A stretch of DNA of 53,099 nucleotides from Candidatus Moduliflexus flocculans. GTDB lineage: Bacteria; Moduliflexota; Moduliflexia; Moduliflexales; Moduliflexaceae. The stretch covers positions 88,147-141,245 of the forward strand of contig DF820459.1 in NCBI GenBank assembly GCA_000739515.1, given 5' to 3'. Shown here in pieces: positions 36,523 to 44,573 of the stretch. Position numbers and translations under genes: made by a program. The notes under the pieces are model-generated. The model worked only from the letters and a program-made list of their open reading frames with translations, was not told where the DNA came from and searched no databases. Each line of letters starts with the position of its first letter. Position 1 is the stretch's first letter.

Positions 36523-36612
36523 AACATGAAAAATGATCGGTTGTTACCGCGTAGCGGTTGTGGTATTGTTGAACCGCTGCGCGACAATACCGAAACGCCT
36601 ACGGCGTAAATA
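36487..36612. repeat. Hairpin-repeat cluster 4a, overlapping the methyltransferase 3' end
   Basis: Type C at ~36498 (inside the coding end and providing its stop), B at 36546, a degenerate inverted B at ~36572 and inverted A at ~36593. The type C tail reads GGTCTTGTAG, matching GGTATTGTAG elsewhere; its TAG is the gene's stop codon. Confidence 0.8.
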
Positions 36613-36632
36613 TTGTTCCGTCATGCACACAC

Positions 36633-36776
36633 GGCAACGGCACCGCCGCATTGGAACGGGAGATTGACCTGATGGTCTATAGACTCTACGAGCTCACCTA
36701 CGACGAAGCGCGGACGGTTGACCCCGCCCTCAGCCTCTCCCGCGCTGACTACGACGCCTTGCCGCGTCCGGCGTGA
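36633..36776 (+). pseudogene. Diverged duplicate of the methyltransferase C-terminus
   Basis: An open 48-codon stretch with no start codon of its own and a TGA at 36774-36776. It repeats 36366-36500 at an offset of 263 bases. The copy differs by several amino-acid changes (for example LMVYRLYELTYDEA against LMIYTLYDLTYDEA) and ends LPRPA instead of LPVGHSVL. It is framed by hairpin repeats on both sides. It looks like the tail of a related methyltransferase allele, left after recombination or gene replacement. Confidence 0.85.
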
Positions 36777-37108
36777 TTGTACGCCGTAGGCGTTCCGGTA
36801 TTGTAACACGTGAACGGAAATCGCGATTGTACCGCGTAGCGGTATGATTCCGGGTTAGCACGGGATTTTACAACACCATAACGCCTACGGCGTATAGGGT
36901 GGCGCGTTGACGGGTGTTCTACACTACCAAAACGCCTCCGGCGTAACCGCAACCGCTACGCGGTATGATTCCGGCGCGGCTTGCGCTTCTACAATACCAT
37001 AACGCCTACGGCGTAACCGTAACCGCTACGCGGTATGATTCCGGCACGGCTTGCGCTTCTACACTACCATAACGCCTACGGCGTAACCGTACCGCTACGC
37101 GGTGGGCG
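36777..37108. repeat. Hairpin-repeat cluster 4b, to the island's right edge
   Basis: About nine units: A at 36781, a B unit at 36831 that joins a forward stem to the inverted-type flank (GCGGTATGATTCCG), inverted A at 36880, a degenerate A at 36931, inverted B at 36946, inverted A at 37001, inverted B at 37018, inverted A at 37071 and inverted B at 37086. The last stretch repeats with the ~71-base period seen in cluster 2. The repeats stop ~12 bases before the stop codon of the BLUF gene. Confidence 0.85.
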
Positions 37109-37119
37109 CGGCGCGGTTC

Positions 37120-37551
37120 TCAAGCTTTCGAATTCGTATAAATGTCGTACAATAAACTATACACCAAAAACGGGTCGTCGGGCACCACGATTTCGCCATC
37201 CGGGGTCTGGCCGTATTTACGGATCAAGAACTCTTTGAATTCCGATTTCATCATGGAGAGGTTGACGCCCTGCATTGACCACTGGCTGAAATGGCGTTCG
37301 GCAATCGGCATGTAGGTCAGGAGGCGGGAATGGTCGTGTCGGGAATCTCGCAATATTTTGGCATACAGCGCGTTCAGCGCCTCCGCCGGGCCTTCCAGCA
37401 CTTGCAGGAATTTCCGCGACATCATAACTAACATGCCGGTCACGTCTAATTGGGCGTTATTCTCCTGGCTTTTCAATAAAATATCTTTCAAATCGCTCCA
37501 ATCAATATAACTTGCCACGTCGCTGACATAAATTAACCGATACAGTTGCAT
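37120..37551 (-). CDS. BLUF-domain blue-light sensor
   Basis: A 143-residue protein that is essentially one BLUF (FAD-binding) domain plus a ~45-residue tail. The photoactive Tyr is in YRLIYVSDV (residue 8), the flavin-contacting Asn in NNAQLDVTGML and the essential Gln in KFLQVLEGP. RHDHSRLLTYMPIAERHF and WSMQGVNL are also family-typical. Stand-alone BLUF proteins signal blue light to partner proteins through contacts on the sheet and tail; no effector domain is fused. The nearest upstream gene on the strand is nadK, separated by a hairpin (37575-37606). Its 3' end abuts the repeat island. Confidence 0.88.
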   Translation of the reverse strand: MQLYRLIYVSDVASYIDWSDLKDILLKSQENNAQLDVTGMLVMMSRKFLQVLEGPAEALNALYAKILRDSRHDHSRLLTYMPIAERHFSQWSMQGVNLSMMKSEFKEFLIRKYGQTPDGEIVVPDDPFLVYSLLYDIYTNSKA

Positions 37552-37574
37552 AATGAACCTCCTTTGTTATTTTT

Positions 37575-37606
37575 CAGGAGTGCCAAAGCAAGCTTTGGCA
37601 CTCCTG
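37575..37606 (-). terminator. Perfect palindrome between nadK and the BLUF gene
   Basis: CAGGAGTGCCAAAG / CTTTGGCACTCCTG with a CAAG loop, just after the nadK stop on the minus strand. It has a T-rich flank on one side only. The core recurs at 6940-6957, so this may be a dispersed palindrome serving as a terminator. Confidence 0.55.
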
Positions 37607-37611
37607 TCTGT

Positions 37612-38469
37612 TTATCGCTCGCCCCACTTTAATTTCGTGCGCAGCACGTCGAAATAATTCCGTTCGGTGGGGCGGACAAATTGGATCATGTAATGAGCGG
37701 AACGGATATGCACGACATCGCGATAGCGGAGCGCTAATCCGACCTGACCGTCTAAGGTGAGAAATACGTCTTCATTGGCCGATTTCAGGCTGATTTCGAT
37801 TTGCGAGGTATCTGGAATAACAATCGGGCGATTCGTCAACGTATGCGGGCAAATCGGGGTGAGAATCAGAGCGTGCATGTCGGGATGCACAATCGGGCCG
37901 CCAGCCGAAAGATTATAGGCTGTCGAACCGGTCGTCGTCGCGATAATCAGCCCGTCGGCCTTATAGGTGGTGACGTACTGGCCGTTGATACAGGTTTGCA
38001 GGTCTATGATGCGGGCTAACGCGCTTTTGTTGATAACCACATCGTTCAATGCGCTGTATTCGGCGAGACGTTCTTCGTCGCGGGTGACGGAAGCTTTCAG
38101 CAGCAGGCGCGGCGTAATGGTAAATTCATTGTGCAGCACCTGTTCTAACGCCAAATACATTTCATCCAGCGTAATTTCGGAGAGAAAACCTAATTGCCCC
38201 AAATTCACGCCGAGAATCGGCACGCGGCGCTCGCCGACAAGCCGGGCGGCGCTCAATAACGTGCCATCGCCGCCAAGCACGATGAGCAAATCCGTTAACG
38301 CCGGCAATTCCGCTTTGGAATGAACATCTGTCGAATGCTCGATACATTTGGCGGTTTCTCGCTCAAACAACGCCTGAATATGGCGTTCGACAAGCCAGGC
38401 ATGCAAGTCGTGCAAAATCTCCCGAATGCCGGGCGTATGTGTTTTGGCAATAATTCCTACACGCTCCAT
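37612..38469 (-). CDS. nadK: NAD kinase
   Basis: A 285-residue enzyme phosphorylating NAD to NADP. The ATP/polyphosphate-binding GGDGTLLSAARL (near residue 68), the NE-type segment (LNDVVINKSALARIIDL) and the glycine-rich TTTGSTAYNLSAGGPIVHP are intact. Length matches the ~290-residue bacterial enzyme. The gene lies upstream of the BLUF gene on the same strand, and the MCP gene is 60 bases upstream of it. No clear Shine-Dalgarno. Confidence 0.95.
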   Translation of the reverse strand: MERVGIIAKTHTPGIREILHDLHAWLVERHIQALFERETAKCIEHSTDVHSKAELPALTDLLIVLGGDGTLLSAARLVGERRVPILGVNLGQLGFLSEITLDEMYLALEQVLHNEFTITPRLLLKASVTRDEERLAEYSALNDVVINKSALARIIDLQTCINGQYVTTYKADGLIIATTTGSTAYNLSAGGPIVHPDMHALILTPICPHTLTNRPIVIPDTSQIEISLKSANEDVFLTLDGQVGLALRYRDVVHIRSAHYMIQFVRPTERNYFDVLRTKLKWGER

Positions 38470-38529
38470 GCCGAAAGTAATCCGCGAACCGTCTCAAAAT
38501 TGTCAATCAAAAACAGAGAAAGTATTGGC

Positions 38530-40236
38530 CTAAAATCGTTCAAATTCATCGTCCAGCGCATCTCGATTCTCCGACGAATTTTGAGGGTCAGATTCTCGGC
38601 GCAACTCGTGTTTGGGCTTCGCGACAGTTTTTGGCAGATGCGGATGCGGCAATTGAGTGTGTGGCGGCGGAGTTTCCTGCGTTTTTTCGGCCTCCTCTTC
38701 TGGCGTCGCTTCTTCGCGGAAATCTTTGAAGAAGGCGATGGTCTCCTGCAATTGTCTGGCCTGAGCGGTCAGTTCCTGGGCGGTGGCGGCAAGCTGCTCG
38801 GAAATGGCCGAATGCTGCTGCGTGGAATGATCGAGCTGCTGCGTCGCTAAATTGACCTGTGACGCGCCGGAATTTTGCTCCCGGCTGGCGGCGCTGATTT
38901 CCTGCACCAATTCTGCGGTTTTTTGAATGTCAGGAATCAAGTTCGCCAGGATTTCGCTGGTTTTCGTGACATTTTTGACGCCAGACATGACGAGGTCGGT
39001 AATTTTCTGCGCGGCATTTTGCGTCTGGCGCGATAATTCCCGGACTTCAGACGCGACGACTGAAAATCCTTTGCCGAATTCCTGGGCTTTTCCGGCCTCA
39101 ATCGTCGCATTCAGGGAAAGCATCCGGGTTTGCTGGGAAAGTTGTTCGATGATGGCGATTTCTTCCTCGATTTTTTTCATCGCCTGCGATGTCTTTTTCA
39201 TCGCTTTTTTGGCTTTTCGCGCCTCTTCAGACGCATTGATGGCGATTTTTTCCGTCTGAATGGCGTGGTCGGCATTCTGGCTGATATTCGCCGCCATTTC
39301 CTGCATGGACGACGACAATTCTTCAGTCGAACTCGCCTGATAATTCGCGCCTTCTGACATTTGCGTCGCCGTCATCGCCAATTCCTGACTGCCGCTGGCC
39401 ACGTAATACGACGCAGTTTTGACATTCGCGACAATCGCTTTCAGCGCCTCAATCATTTCTTTCATCGCCTGTAATAATTGTCCGGTTTCTTCTGCTGTGG
39501 AAACGACGATTTCCTGCGAAAGATCGCCCTTTGCGAGCGCCTGAGCGACAGCCACTGCTTTATGTAGCGGCGGCGTGATGTTGGCGTTGATCGTCACCAT
39601 TGCCCCAATGCCAGTCAACAAGCCAATCGCGGCAATCAATAAAAATCCGGTCACTGTTCGTCTGTAAATGCGTCGCGCTTCTTGATGCGCTTCTGTGGCA
39701 AGGCGCAGGTTAATATCGGTCAACTGGTTGAGATATTCCCGCATTGCGTCGAATTTTTCTTCGGCCTCGCCGAAAGCTAACGCAATGGTTATCTGCCGAC
39801 TGGCAACCGGCTCTGTCATCAAGCCGTTGAGCACGCGCTGCGCCACCGTTTTCCAGGTGTCTCTGGCCTGCTCATATTGTGGAATGAGTGCCTGTTCTTC
39901 TTCGGTTGTGGGGAGCGCTTTATATTGTTCCCAGCGATCTTGAGATTGCTGAAGATTTTCTTCATAGAACGCTTTCAGTTTTTCAAAGCGGGGAGACGGG
40001 TTTTCGGTAAACATCATCGAACGCTCCGCGACGAGGAGTTGATAGAGATCGCGGTCAGCTTCGATAATCAGGTCAATGCTCGGCATCCGAATCTGGAAAA
40101 TTTCATCCAAATTCCGCGCGATTCGCGTCATGCTCAGGAATCCTGTTACGCCGAGAATCCCCATAAAAAAGAGGAGCAGCGAAAATCCGAAAACAAGTTT
40201 ATGGCCGATTTTAAGATTCAGAAACCAGGCGCGCAT
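38530..40236 (-). CDS. Methyl-accepting chemotaxis protein
   Basis: A 568-residue membrane receptor. First membrane helix at ~12-32 (LVFGFSLLLFFMGILGVTGF), a periplasmic four-helix-bundle sensor (~33-200), second helix ~205-225 (VTGFLLIAAIGLLTGIGAMV), HAMP, and a signalling hairpin with the conserved tip EIAIIEQLSQQTRMLSLNA and AGKAQEFGKGFSVVASEVREL. The tip reads QQTRMLSLNATIEAGKA, a slight variant of the usual E-x-x-x-Q-T-N-x-L-A-L-N-A (Arg-Met-Leu-Ser for Asn-x-Leu-Ala). GGGAGG precedes the ATG. It senses an unknown ligand and would signal through CheW/CheA. Confidence 0.92.
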   Translation of the reverse strand: MRAWFLNLKIGHKLVFGFSLLLFFMGILGVTGFLSMTRIARNLDEIFQIRMPSIDLIIEADRDLYQLLVAERSMMFTENPSPRFEKLKAFYEENLQQSQDRWEQYKALPTTEEEQALIPQYEQARDTWKTVAQRVLNGLMTEPVASRQITIALAFGEAEEKFDAMREYLNQLTDINLRLATEAHQEARRIYRRTVTGFLLIAAIGLLTGIGAMVTINANITPPLHKAVAVAQALAKGDLSQEIVVSTAEETGQLLQAMKEMIEALKAIVANVKTASYYVASGSQELAMTATQMSEGANYQASSTEELSSSMQEMAANISQNADHAIQTEKIAINASEEARKAKKAMKKTSQAMKKIEEEIAIIEQLSQQTRMLSLNATIEAGKAQEFGKGFSVVASEVRELSRQTQNAAQKITDLVMSGVKNVTKTSEILANLIPDIQKTAELVQEISAASREQNSGASQVNLATQQLDHSTQQHSAISEQLAATAQELTAQARQLQETIAFFKDFREEATPEEEAEKTQETPPPHTQLPHPHLPKTVAKPKHELRRESDPQNSSENRDALDDEFERF

Positions 40237-40323
40237 ATAGACCTCCCATCGGTAATAGTGAATAAATGGCTGCCACTTTTAGATGAATAGACAAGAGGTG
40301 ATGATAAACGTAATATTGTTATT

Positions 40324-41358
40324 TCAGATCACTCGTTTTTTCAGGCGCATAATCCGGCGATACGACGCATGAACGCGCTCTGATGAAATTCGTCCGTTGT
40401 CAACCAATTTCGCGATGATCTCCATCGCGCGGGCGGGAATGTTGTCATCATAGATGGAGAGGTTATTCCCAAACGTCAAGATATCAACGCCTGCTGAAAT
40501 CGCAAGAAAAATTGCGGTTTCGAGATCGTAATGCGCGGCAATCGCCTGCATCTGCATATCGTCAGAAACAATCACGCCATCGAATCTGAGTTCTTCGCGC
40601 AACATGCCAGTCAGAATGCGGCGGGAAAGCGTGGCGGGATATTCCGGATCAAGACCGCTGTGAAAGATGTGTGCGGTCATGACCATCTCATCGAAACCCT
40701 GTTGAATAAGTTGCTGATAGGGGCGTAATTCTTCAGAGTGCCACGTCGTTGTCACATCCACAAAACCGAGATGAGAATCCTCACGCGCGCTGCCATGACC
40801 GGGGAAATGCTTGAGGGCGCAGAGAATGCCATGAGCGTGATGCGCCTCGATCCAGGCGCGAGCATGAGCAATCGCAACATTCGGGTCTGCCGAAAAACTT
40901 CGTTCGACTCTGCCGATAGCCGGACTGGCTGGATTGCGGTTGAGATCAACAACTGGCGCAAAATTCAAATTAATTCCGAGGCGCGAAAGCTGCATCGCGG
41001 TTTGTTCGGCGTGCTGCCGCGTGATCTCCACAGATTGCTGGCCGAGAGATTGCGCGGAAACGGTCGGCGGAAAACCACAGCGTTCTTTCAAGCGGTTGAC
41101 GCGGCCTCCTTCCTGATCAATGCCGATAAATAGAGGAATCTCGGCATACGCTTGTAACGATGCGGTCAACCGCCGAACTTGCTCCGGCGATTCAATATTT
41201 CGCAGAGAGGTTTGCGACGGGCGATCAAAATCAAAAAGAATCACGCCGCCAAGATGGTGTTGGCGAATCGCGCTGACAATCGGATGGCGTTCATCCACTG
41301 CCAATCCGCGAAAACCGACGAGCAACATCTGACCTATTTGTACGTCTAATGATGGCAT
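40324..41358 (-). CDS. nagZ: Beta-N-acetylhexosaminidase, GH3 family (NagZ-like)
   Basis: A 344-residue glycoside hydrolase of family 3. Substrate pocket and catalytic residues are in GIDQEGGRVNRLKERCGFPP (~75), the KHFPGHGSAREDSH loop carries the general acid His (~165), and the nucleophile Asp lies in IVSDDMQMQAIA (~245). NagZ removes GlcNAc from muropeptides in cytoplasmic cell-wall recycling; no signal peptide is visible, which supports that. The tRNA-Pro gene lies upstream on the same strand. Length is that of NagZ. Confidence 0.9.
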   Translation of the reverse strand: MPSLDVQIGQMLLVGFRGLAVDERHPIVSAIRQHHLGGVILFDFDRPSQTSLRNIESPEQVRRLTASLQAYAEIPLFIGIDQEGGRVNRLKERCGFPPTVSAQSLGQQSVEITRQHAEQTAMQLSRLGINLNFAPVVDLNRNPASPAIGRVERSFSADPNVAIAHARAWIEAHHAHGILCALKHFPGHGSAREDSHLGFVDVTTTWHSEELRPYQQLIQQGFDEMVMTAHIFHSGLDPEYPATLSRRILTGMLREELRFDGVIVSDDMQMQAIAAHYDLETAIFLAISAGVDILTFGNNLSIYDDNIPARAMEIIAKLVDNGRISSERVHASYRRIMRLKKRVI

Positions 41359-41471
41359 GTGACAAATATTGTTTTACGCGTTATCAGCCGGAGAAACGTG
41401 CATGAAATTAAGTTCGATTTTTTGAAAAGCGAAAGAAGAAATTTTGAGGAGAAACGACAGAAAAAGAAAAA

Positions 41472-41545
41472 TCGGGGTGAGAGGATTCGAACCTCCGGCT
41501 TCTTGCTCCCGAAGCAAGCGCGCTACCAGGCTGCGCCACACCCCG
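41472..41545 (-). tRNA. tRNA-Pro (anticodon CGG)
   Basis: Seventy-four bases on the minus strand. The acceptor stem pairs CGGGGTG with CACCCCG plus discriminator A. The D-arm reads GCGCAGCCTGGTAGCGC, the anticodon stem-loop is CTTGC-TTCGGGA-GCAAG with CGG at positions 34-36, and the T-arm has GGTTCGAATCC. The 3' CCA is not encoded. A T-rich stretch follows on the minus strand. Confidence 0.96.
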
Positions 41546-41654
41546 AATGAAATGACCTGACGCTGTTTGACTGTCAGTATGCGCAACAAATATTTGCCGC
41601 CAAAATTTGTCAAGTCAAAAATTCGAAAACTACATCAAATACAAGATCGTCTGG

Positions 41655-42305
41655 TCAAAACAGATATTTAACCACCACAAATCCAAGAATCAGCGCCACC
41701 GTAAATGCGACGGTCAGCCATTCGAAATACTTTTCGATAAACCCTTTGATCGTGGGACCGAAATACCAGATAATCCCTGAAACTAAGAAAAAACGCAACG
41801 ACCGCCCGATAACCGACGCGCCCATGAACGAGATGAAATCCATGAAGCTATTGCGCCAAAACACGCCAGAGGCAATCGTAAAAATTTTATAAGGAATGGG
41901 AGTTAACGCGGCGATGAAGACCGCAATCAAGCCATGTTCGCGATACATTATTTCGATTTTATGAAACACGTCCCAACCATGATAAAAATTAATGATCGGG
42001 ACGCCAATCGCCTCATAAAATTGCCAGCCGATGAGATACCCAAACGCGCCGCCAATGACCGAGCCGACGGAACAAATCAGCGCGTAGCGAAACGCTCGCG
42101 TCGGGATCGAGATGGCTAACGCAATCAGCAAGACATCCGGCGGAATCGGGAAAAATGACGATTCCGCAAACGCTAAAATAAATAACGCCGGGACGGCATA
42201 CGGCGTATCCGCCCAATGCAAGACCCAATCATATAATCGTCGCACAAGATGAAACGGATTCCACCACTTTCGTTCAGTTTTCTCAATTGTTTGCGCCTGT
42301 TCCAT
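41655..42305 (-). CDS. DedA/VTT-domain membrane protein (YqaA-like)
   Basis: A 216-residue inner-membrane protein of the SNARE-associated (VTT) family. The family motif region is AESSFFPIPPDVLLIAL (~40-55), and the later GLIAVFIAALTPIPYKIFTI segment carries the second re-entrant loop. About five hydrophobic segments. Members take part in lipid flipping or membrane homeostasis. I start at the ATG 42303-42305, preceded by GGAAGGAA, rather than at the upstream ATG at 42353. The chosen ATG is two bases after the pcm stop, so the two genes are co-translated. Confidence 0.85.
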   Translation of the reverse strand: MEQAQTIEKTERKWWNPFHLVRRLYDWVLHWADTPYAVPALFILAFAESSFFPIPPDVLLIALAISIPTRAFRYALICSVGSVIGGAFGYLIGWQFYEAIGVPIINFYHGWDVFHKIEIMYREHGLIAVFIAALTPIPYKIFTIASGVFWRNSFMDFISFMGASVIGRSLRFFLVSGIIWYFGPTIKGFIEKYFEWLTVAFTVALILGFVVVKYLF

Positions 42306-42307
42306 GT

Positions 42308-42949
42308 TTATTCCTTCCATCCATCCTCGCCAATGAGCTTGACAAACACGCACTGGCAGGAGGTTTCCGTTCGCAACTGTCCTTGATATTTTGTGATAAT
42401 TTGCAGCGTTTGCGACATTCGGTCGCCGACAGGAATCACTAATTTTCCCTCATCCGCTAATTGTTCGATTAGCGCTTTTGGCACAACTGGTGCGCCTGCG
42501 GTCACAATAATGCGATCATACGGCGCATATTCTGCCCAGCCAAGCGTTCCATCTCCAACATGAATTTCGATATTGTGATAATTCAAGGCTGCCAGCAGCG
42601 TTTGGGCGTGTTGGGCTAAATCTGCAAACCGCTCGACAGAATGCACTTTTTGCGCCTGTTCTGCCAGAATCGCTGTCTGATACCCCGAACCGGTACCGAT
42701 TTCCAACACATTGCATTCTGGCGTGACATGCAGCGCGTCGGTCATCAACGCCACCATATACGGCTGGGAAATCGTCTGCCCTTCGCCAATCGGGAGCGGG
42801 TGGTCTTCGTAGGCCATCTCCCTCAGCGACGCTTCAACAAAGAGATGACGCGGCACGCGCCTCATCGCGGCAAGCACCCATGCCGAACGAATGCCGCGCG
42901 GCAGAAGCTGCCGTTCCACCATCTGCATTCTCGCATTCTCGAAATCCAT
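42308..42949 (-). CDS. pcm: Protein-L-isoaspartate O-methyltransferase
   Basis: A 213-residue repair enzyme methylating isoaspartyl residues in damaged proteins. SAM motif I LEIGTGSGYQTAILAEQAQ (~78), the family segment GQTISQPYMVALMTDAL (~58) and the post-I IEIHVGDGTLGW are clear. IIVTAGAPVVPKALIEQL is typical. I start at the ATG 42947-42949 (MDFENARMQMVERQL), with GAGGA upstream; a longer frame to 43114 lacks homology. DedA-like gene follows after two bases. Confidence 0.93.
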   Translation of the reverse strand: MDFENARMQMVERQLLPRGIRSAWVLAAMRRVPRHLFVEASLREMAYEDHPLPIGEGQTISQPYMVALMTDALHVTPECNVLEIGTGSGYQTAILAEQAQKVHSVERFADLAQHAQTLLAALNYHNIEIHVGDGTLGWAEYAPYDRIIVTAGAPVVPKALIEQLADEGKLVIPVGDRMSQTLQIITKYQGQLRTETSCQCVFVKLIGEDGWKE

Positions 42950-43200
42950 CGGCAATTCCTCTTGCTGTCGCCATTTTATGATGAACGTGTATGGTAGAAT
43001 CATTTCCACGTTATTCGTTCTGGCAAAATTGTCAAATAAAACTTGCGAGTTTCCTGCCCGACGGCAAAATCGGTCATCATACATAATCGTACCAGCGGAC
43101 AGCCTTGTCCGCAAGAATTTTATGAATCGGCAACCTTAGCAGAGGTTCAAACCCGATCAGGGGGATACAGACTTTCTTTCCTTAAATTGAGGAATTTTTT

Positions 43201-44430
43201 GTGAAACCGACAATCATTACAGGACAGCAAATCGGTCTGTTAGGCGGGCCGCTGTACACGACGTATAAAGTGCTTGGCGCGATTCATCTCGCCCGGCAAC
43301 TCGGCGGCAAGGCCGTCTATTGGATTGAAACGAACGACGCGGATTTCAATGAAATCAATCATCTCGAATATCTTGATGTCGAAGGCCAACTGCGCTCGCT
43401 GACGTGGGAGATGAATTCGCAAGGCTATTCCTGCGGTCAGATTGAAATTGATCGCTCGCTCTGCGATCTCTTGACGCAATTCTTCGACACGCTGCGTCAG
43501 ACCGAATTCACACCCGCGCTGCGCGACATGGCGTTGCGCTGCTACGCGCCGGGGCGAACGCTTGGCGAAGCGTCGCGGCTGCTGGCGCAGGAATTGTTCG
43601 GGCGGTTCGGCGTCGAATTATTCGATCCGTCAACGCCCGAATTCAAGGCATTTATCAAGCCGATGCTCCTGCATGAAGCCGAACAGACGCCTGTTGGCGA
43701 ACAGGGGAATTTTTTCTGCATGATTGGCAAGAAACGCATGGCAGTCTTCCGCGATGAACAGGGCTTCGCGCTGCGCGACGGCACGCGCGTCAATCTCGTT
43801 GAATGCGAGCTTGTACCGAATGTCAAAACCCGCAATGTCTGTCAGGATGCCTATTTTCAGACGCACACCTACATCGCCGGACCGGGGGAAATCGCCTATA
43901 TCCGCGAATTAGACGCGCAATATGCGCGGCATGGCGTGAAGAAAGCGGATGTGACGCCGCGCATGTCGGTCACGCTGATCGAGCCGAAAGCGGCGCGGCT
44001 GATGCAGAAGCAGCAGATCGCGCTTGACGACGCGCTGACATTGGAGAAAACCGCCTTGGCGCAGCATATTGTCAAAACGCAGACGGGCTTTGATTTCAAA
44101 GCCTTGACGCAACAGACGAGCGAACTGACGCGCGCGTATTTTGCGCAACTTCGCGCCACTGGCGCAGCCATCGAACGCCCGTTTGAGAATGCCGTTTTGC
44201 AGGCGCTCAAAGAGGCATTAGGCCAACAACGGGCGCAGGAAAAAGCCCGCGCCGAAAAACTCCGCGCCGCTGCCGAAAGCCTCTCCGACTTGCTGCTGCC
44301 GTTCGGCCAGAAACAGGAGCGCGTCTTCAACCTGTTTTATTACATGAACCTCTACGGTGGACTCGCCTTTGTGGATTGGCTCTTTGAACGGTATGATCCC
44401 ACGCGGAATATTCTGGAAATTACAGGATAA
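43201..44430 (+). CDS. BshC-like protein (bacillithiol cysteine-adding enzyme family), short form
   Basis: A 409-residue protein with the BshC N-terminal signature TGQQIGLLGGPLYTTYKVLG and the YWIETNDADFNEINHLEYLD segment (~40-58). Family proteins catalyse the last step of bacillithiol synthesis, joining Cys to GlcN-malate. BshC is usually ~540 residues; here the C-terminal coiled-coil part (QQTSELTRAYFAQLRATGAA, EKARAEKLRAAAESL) is shortened. Start is a GTG with GAGGAA upstream. No bshA or bshB homologue is identified in the window (the family 4 glycosyltransferase at 49883 is not specifically BshA-like), so the role is unproven. Confidence 0.75.
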   Translation: MKPTIITGQQIGLLGGPLYTTYKVLGAIHLARQLGGKAVYWIETNDADFNEINHLEYLDVEGQLRSLTWEMNSQGYSCGQIEIDRSLCDLLTQFFDTLRQTEFTPALRDMALRCYAPGRTLGEASRLLAQELFGRFGVELFDPSTPEFKAFIKPMLLHEAEQTPVGEQGNFFCMIGKKRMAVFRDEQGFALRDGTRVNLVECELVPNVKTRNVCQDAYFQTHTYIAGPGEIAYIRELDAQYARHGVKKADVTPRMSVTLIEPKAARLMQKQQIALDDALTLEKTALAQHIVKTQTGFDFKALTQQTSELTRAYFAQLRATGAAIERPFENAVLQALKEALGQQRAQEKARAEKLRAAAESLSDLLLPFGQKQERVFNLFYYMNLYGGLAFVDWLFERYDPTRNILEITG

Positions 44431-44451
44431 CGCGACCCCTCACGCAAGTCT

Positions 44452-44540
44452 GTTTTGCCACAGATTCACACAGATTTGCACAGATGTTTTCATGCGATAT
44501 TCCAAAATTTGTGCAAATCTGCGTGAATCTGTGGCAAAAC
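44452..44540. repeat. CACAGATTCACACAGATTTG inverted repeat
   Basis: The left arm GTTTTGCCACAGATTCACAC continues through CAGATTTGCACAGAT, and the right arm is its near-complement, ending GCGTGAATCTGTGGCAAAAC. A ~15-base centre separates them. Long, imperfect stem of about 35 pairs. It lies between convergent bshC-like and O-antigen ligase genes and may act as a bidirectional terminator. Confidence 0.7.
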
Positions 44541-44573
44541 CCTTACCTCATATCAATTGATTTGTCTGAGCGT

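Noticed and set aside
37001..37040. Sigma-54 promoter in the repeat spacer (GGCACGGCTTGC)
   Set aside because: The GG to GC spacing is eight bases instead of ten, and the same sequence recurs in repeats without genes behind it.
27333..37108. Island as a chromosomal integron cassette array
   Set aside because: No tyrosine integrase gene, and the hairpins lack attC features such as R and L boxes. The cassette-like layout is kept only as an analogy.
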